Assembly: GCA_002320555.1 (NCBI GenBank)
Contig: DCJV01000105.1
Span: 55,673-62,412, forward strand
Length of the DNA stretch: 6,740 bases
Source: Ruminococcaceae bacterium UBA1691
GTDB taxonomy: Bacteria; Bacillota; Clostridia; Oscillospirales; Acutalibacteraceae
Direction: 5' to 3'
Part shown: piece by piece, positions 5,321 to 6,740 of the stretch
How the letters are laid out: every line of letters starts with the position of its first letter
Position numbering within the stretch: the stretch's first letter is position 1
The notes under the pieces: generated by a model
The model's database searches: none
Seen by the model: the letters and a program-made list of their open reading frames with translations, nothing else
Told to the model about the DNA's origin: nothing
Made by a program: the position numbers and the translations under genes

Positions 5321-6367
5321 ATGAAGATTTTGGTCTATTTGACCGGCGGCACAATCGGTAGCCGCGTTGACGGCGCAACCATCCATACGGATCCCGCCTC
5401 GGCCAGCAGACTTTTGACGTTGTACCGGGAGCGCCACGGAACAGATACGCAGTTTGTTGTGCGACAGCCATGCAACCTGCTTAGCGAAAATGCGACGCCT
5501 GCGCTATGGTCCCTCCTGGCACGGTCAGTGCGGGAGGAGAACCTGGCTGTCTACGACGGGGTTATCATCACACATGGCTCGGATACGCTGCCCTACACCT
5601 GTGCTGCACTCGCTTTCCTGCTGCGGGATGTGCCGATTCCATTGGTGCTGGTCGCAAGCAATTATTCTCTGGGGGACAGCCGCAGCAATGGCCTGGCCAA
5701 TTTCCGCAGCGCAGTCGAGCTGATCGCTTCCCGTCAAGTTCGGGGTGTGTTCACCGTTTTTCAGGATGAAAAAGGCGCCAATCGTGTGTATCTTGCCGCC
5801 CGCATTCAGGAGGCGGACACGGCCCGCGATCAGTTCCCAAGCTATGGGGGAGTAGATTTTGGGGAGATACGCGATGGAGGGTTTCATTGGAATGCGCATC
5901 CGCTCAATCCCACATTGGAAGAGGTGAATCAAATTCCCACGCGTCTGCTGCGTTCGGATTGGACTTTTCAGGAGCCGGTGCTCGCCCTGCGCCCGTATCC
6001 AGGGCTTTCCTACCGGTTTTTGCGGCTGGACCCGCCGCCGCGCGCTATGCTGCACTATCTCTATCATGCGGCGACGGCCTGCACGCGGGGGGAGAGATAC
6101 GCACTGCCGGATTTCCTGCGAGAGTGCCAAAGCAGGGGGACGGACTGTTATCTCGCGCCTTTTAAGGCAGAAGGAGATGCGTTGTATGAAACGAGCCGGG
6201 CATTGCTGGCCACGGGGGCAATCCCGCTCTACCGGATTTCCTTTGAGGCGGCGTATGTGAAATTGACGATCGCCTATAATCAGCAGGAGATGGACCCGCG
6301 GGGCCTGATGGAACAGTGTTTTGCCTTTGAAATCCTGCCGGAATCCGAGGCCGGCGGGTGGGAATGA
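5321..6367 (+). CDS. Asparaginase-like protein (type I L-asparaginase / GatD family fold) with altered active site
   Basis: The family hydrolyses L-asparagine to aspartate and ammonia. The 348-residue product shows the first signature LTGGTIGS at 7-14 with the nucleophile-position Thr11. The second signature region YDGVIITHGSDTLPYT at 78-93 resembles the AnsA HGTDT motif but has Ser87 where Thr is usual; Asp88 is kept. The C-terminal half ends in a segment like AnsA (LLATGAIPLYRISFEAAYVKL, about 295-315). The partner lysine expected 9 residues before the Phe at 172 is Gln163, and there is no Lys anywhere from 152 to 281. The usual SDG is SNG at 122-124. The start is ATG 5321, with AAAGGA at 5304-5309 upstream, because the protein then opens with the family β-strand; ATGs at 5300 and 5309 lack a placed ribosome binding site. 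The gene stands alone after a strong terminator. It may be a divergent amidohydrolase or a binding protein, so I give no symbol. Confidence 0.8.
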   Translation: MKILVYLTGGTIGSRVDGATIHTDPASASRLLTLYRERHGTDTQFVVRQPCNLLSENATPALWSLLARSVREENLAVYDGVIITHGSDTLPYTCAALAFLLRDVPIPLVLVASNYSLGDSRSNGLANFRSAVELIASRQVRGVFTVFQDEKGANRVYLAARIQEADTARDQFPSYGGVDFGEIRDGGFHWNAHPLNPTLEEVNQIPTRLLRSDWTFQEPVLALRPYPGLSYRFLRLDPPPRAMLHYLYHAATACTRGERYALPDFLRECQSRGTDCYLAPFKAEGDALYETSRALLATGAIPLYRISFEAAYVKLTIAYNQQEMDPRGLMEQCFAFEILPESEAGGWE

Positions 6368-6415
6368 AAATCCGTAATGTGGATATATAAAGTTCACAAA
6401 ATTTAAGCTTCGGCC

Positions 6416-6455
6416 TTGTGTGGTTATACAAAACGATCATTCTGCACAATTTTTT
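6416..6455 (+). terminator. Weak candidate intrinsic terminator after the asparaginase-like gene
   Basis: TTGTGTGG (6416-6423) can pair with CTGCACAA (6442-6449) through 8 pairs, two of them G-T, over an 18-nt loop. Six T residues follow at 6450-6455. The stem is A/T and wobble rich, so termination would be leaky. It lies 48 nt after the stop codon. Confidence 0.4.
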
Positions 6456-6478
6456 GATAAATAGAGTGCAACAATCTG

Positions 6479-6531
6479 CCTGTTTTTACGTTATATATAA
6501 TGGGGGAGTTTCTCTGAAAATTAAAAACAGG
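6479..6531 (+). promoter_or_regulatory. 10-bp inverted repeat flanking a -10 box and overlapping a ribosome binding site
   Basis: CCTGTTTTTA (6479-6488) and TAAAAACAGG (6522-6531) are perfect complements around a 33-nt loop. The loop carries a TATAAT -10 box at 6496-6501 (no good -35). The right arm covers the CAGG of the Shine-Dalgarno CAGGAG (6528-6533), 9 nt before the ATG at 6543. RNA starting at the local promoter (about 6508) would lack the left arm and leave the site free. Read-through RNA from upstream would contain both arms and could hide it. Confidence 0.5.
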
Positions 6532-6542
6532 AGTGCAGAAAA

Positions 6543-6704
6543 ATGAAAAAGACAATGCGGTTTCTCTCAATGGCGCTGGCGATCCTACTGATCATTCAGC
6601 TTTTCCCGGCGACAAGCCTTGCGGCAAAGGCGGACGAGCTTCGCGCACTGGCGCAGGCAGACACAAAGCGGCAGCCGGATACGCTATGTTTTTTCAATGC
6701 GTGA
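6543..6704 (+). CDS. Start of a secreted-protein gene; short or frameshifted, runs to window edge
   Basis: ATG 6543 has a good ribosome binding site, CAGGAG, 9 nt upstream. The first 27 residues form a clear signal peptide: basic MKKTMR, a hydrophobic core MALAILLIIQLF, and a likely signal peptidase I site after ATSLA. The frame stops at TGA 6702-6704 after 53 codons. The +1 frame (gtt at 6688, ttt, tca, atg) is open from 6592 to the window end and reads RYVFSMRDVSGTPYVTLYS, which looks like ordinary protein. One extra base, for example in the AAA at 6665-6667 or the six T residues at 6689-6694, would explain the break. So this may be a larger exported protein cut by a frameshift (real or a sequencing error), or a genuine 53-residue secreted peptide. 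I do not recognise the family. Confidence 0.55.
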   Translation: MKKTMRFLSMALAILLIIQLFPATSLAAKADELRALAQADTKRQPDTLCFFNA

Positions 6705-6740
6705 TGTAAGCGGAACACCATATGTTACATTATATTCATC

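Noticed and set aside
5525..6397. 290-codon open frame on the minus strand opposite the asparaginase-like gene
   Set aside because: The sense strand carries clear asparaginase signatures. The antisense product has no recognisable motif, and no minus-strand ribosome binding site or promoter was seen.

Overview
The window looks like a stretch of chromosome from a low-to-mid GC Bacillota bacterium, most likely class Clostridia. This rests on three things: strong AGGAG-type Shine-Dalgarno sites, the rsmD-coaD gene pair followed by an alanine-rich coiled-coil protein (a neighbourhood I recognise from Clostridia), and the sequence character of the proteins. No tRNA, rRNA, transposon or CRISPR array is visible, and every supported gene is on the + strand.

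Layout. Positions 1-225 are AT-rich and hold an extended -10 promoter. Next comes a tightly coupled pair: a membrane-anchored family 2 glycosyltransferase (226-1200) and the nucleotide excision repair endonuclease subunit uvrC (1206-3053). The intergenic region 3054-3214 carries a perfect inverted repeat that matches the known Rex (NADH/NAD+ sensor) operator pattern and a TTGACA/GATAAT promoter. These precede a second operon: rsmD (16S rRNA m2G966 methyltransferase), coaD (phosphopantetheine adenylyltransferase, CoA synthesis; its ATG overlaps the rsmD stop) and a 288-residue protein made mostly of 11-residue (hendecad) coiled-coil repeats. A strong intrinsic terminator (5175-5222) closes this operon. 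A monocistronic asparaginase-like gene follows (5321-6367). It keeps the family fold motifs but has changes at the expected catalytic positions. The window ends in a 175-nt intergenic region and the start of a secreted-protein gene (from 6543) whose reading frame appears to break after about 53 codons.

How the genes work together. The core genes are housekeeping: DNA repair, ribosome modification and cofactor synthesis. The less ordinary points are the Rex-type operator ahead of rsmD-coaD, the regular hendecad architecture of the coiled-coil protein, the non-canonical asparaginase active site, a 10-bp inverted repeat that could mask the ribosome binding site of the last gene, and the probable frameshift in that gene. 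I found no convincing evidence of a wholly new multi-gene system; the findings are graded accordingly.
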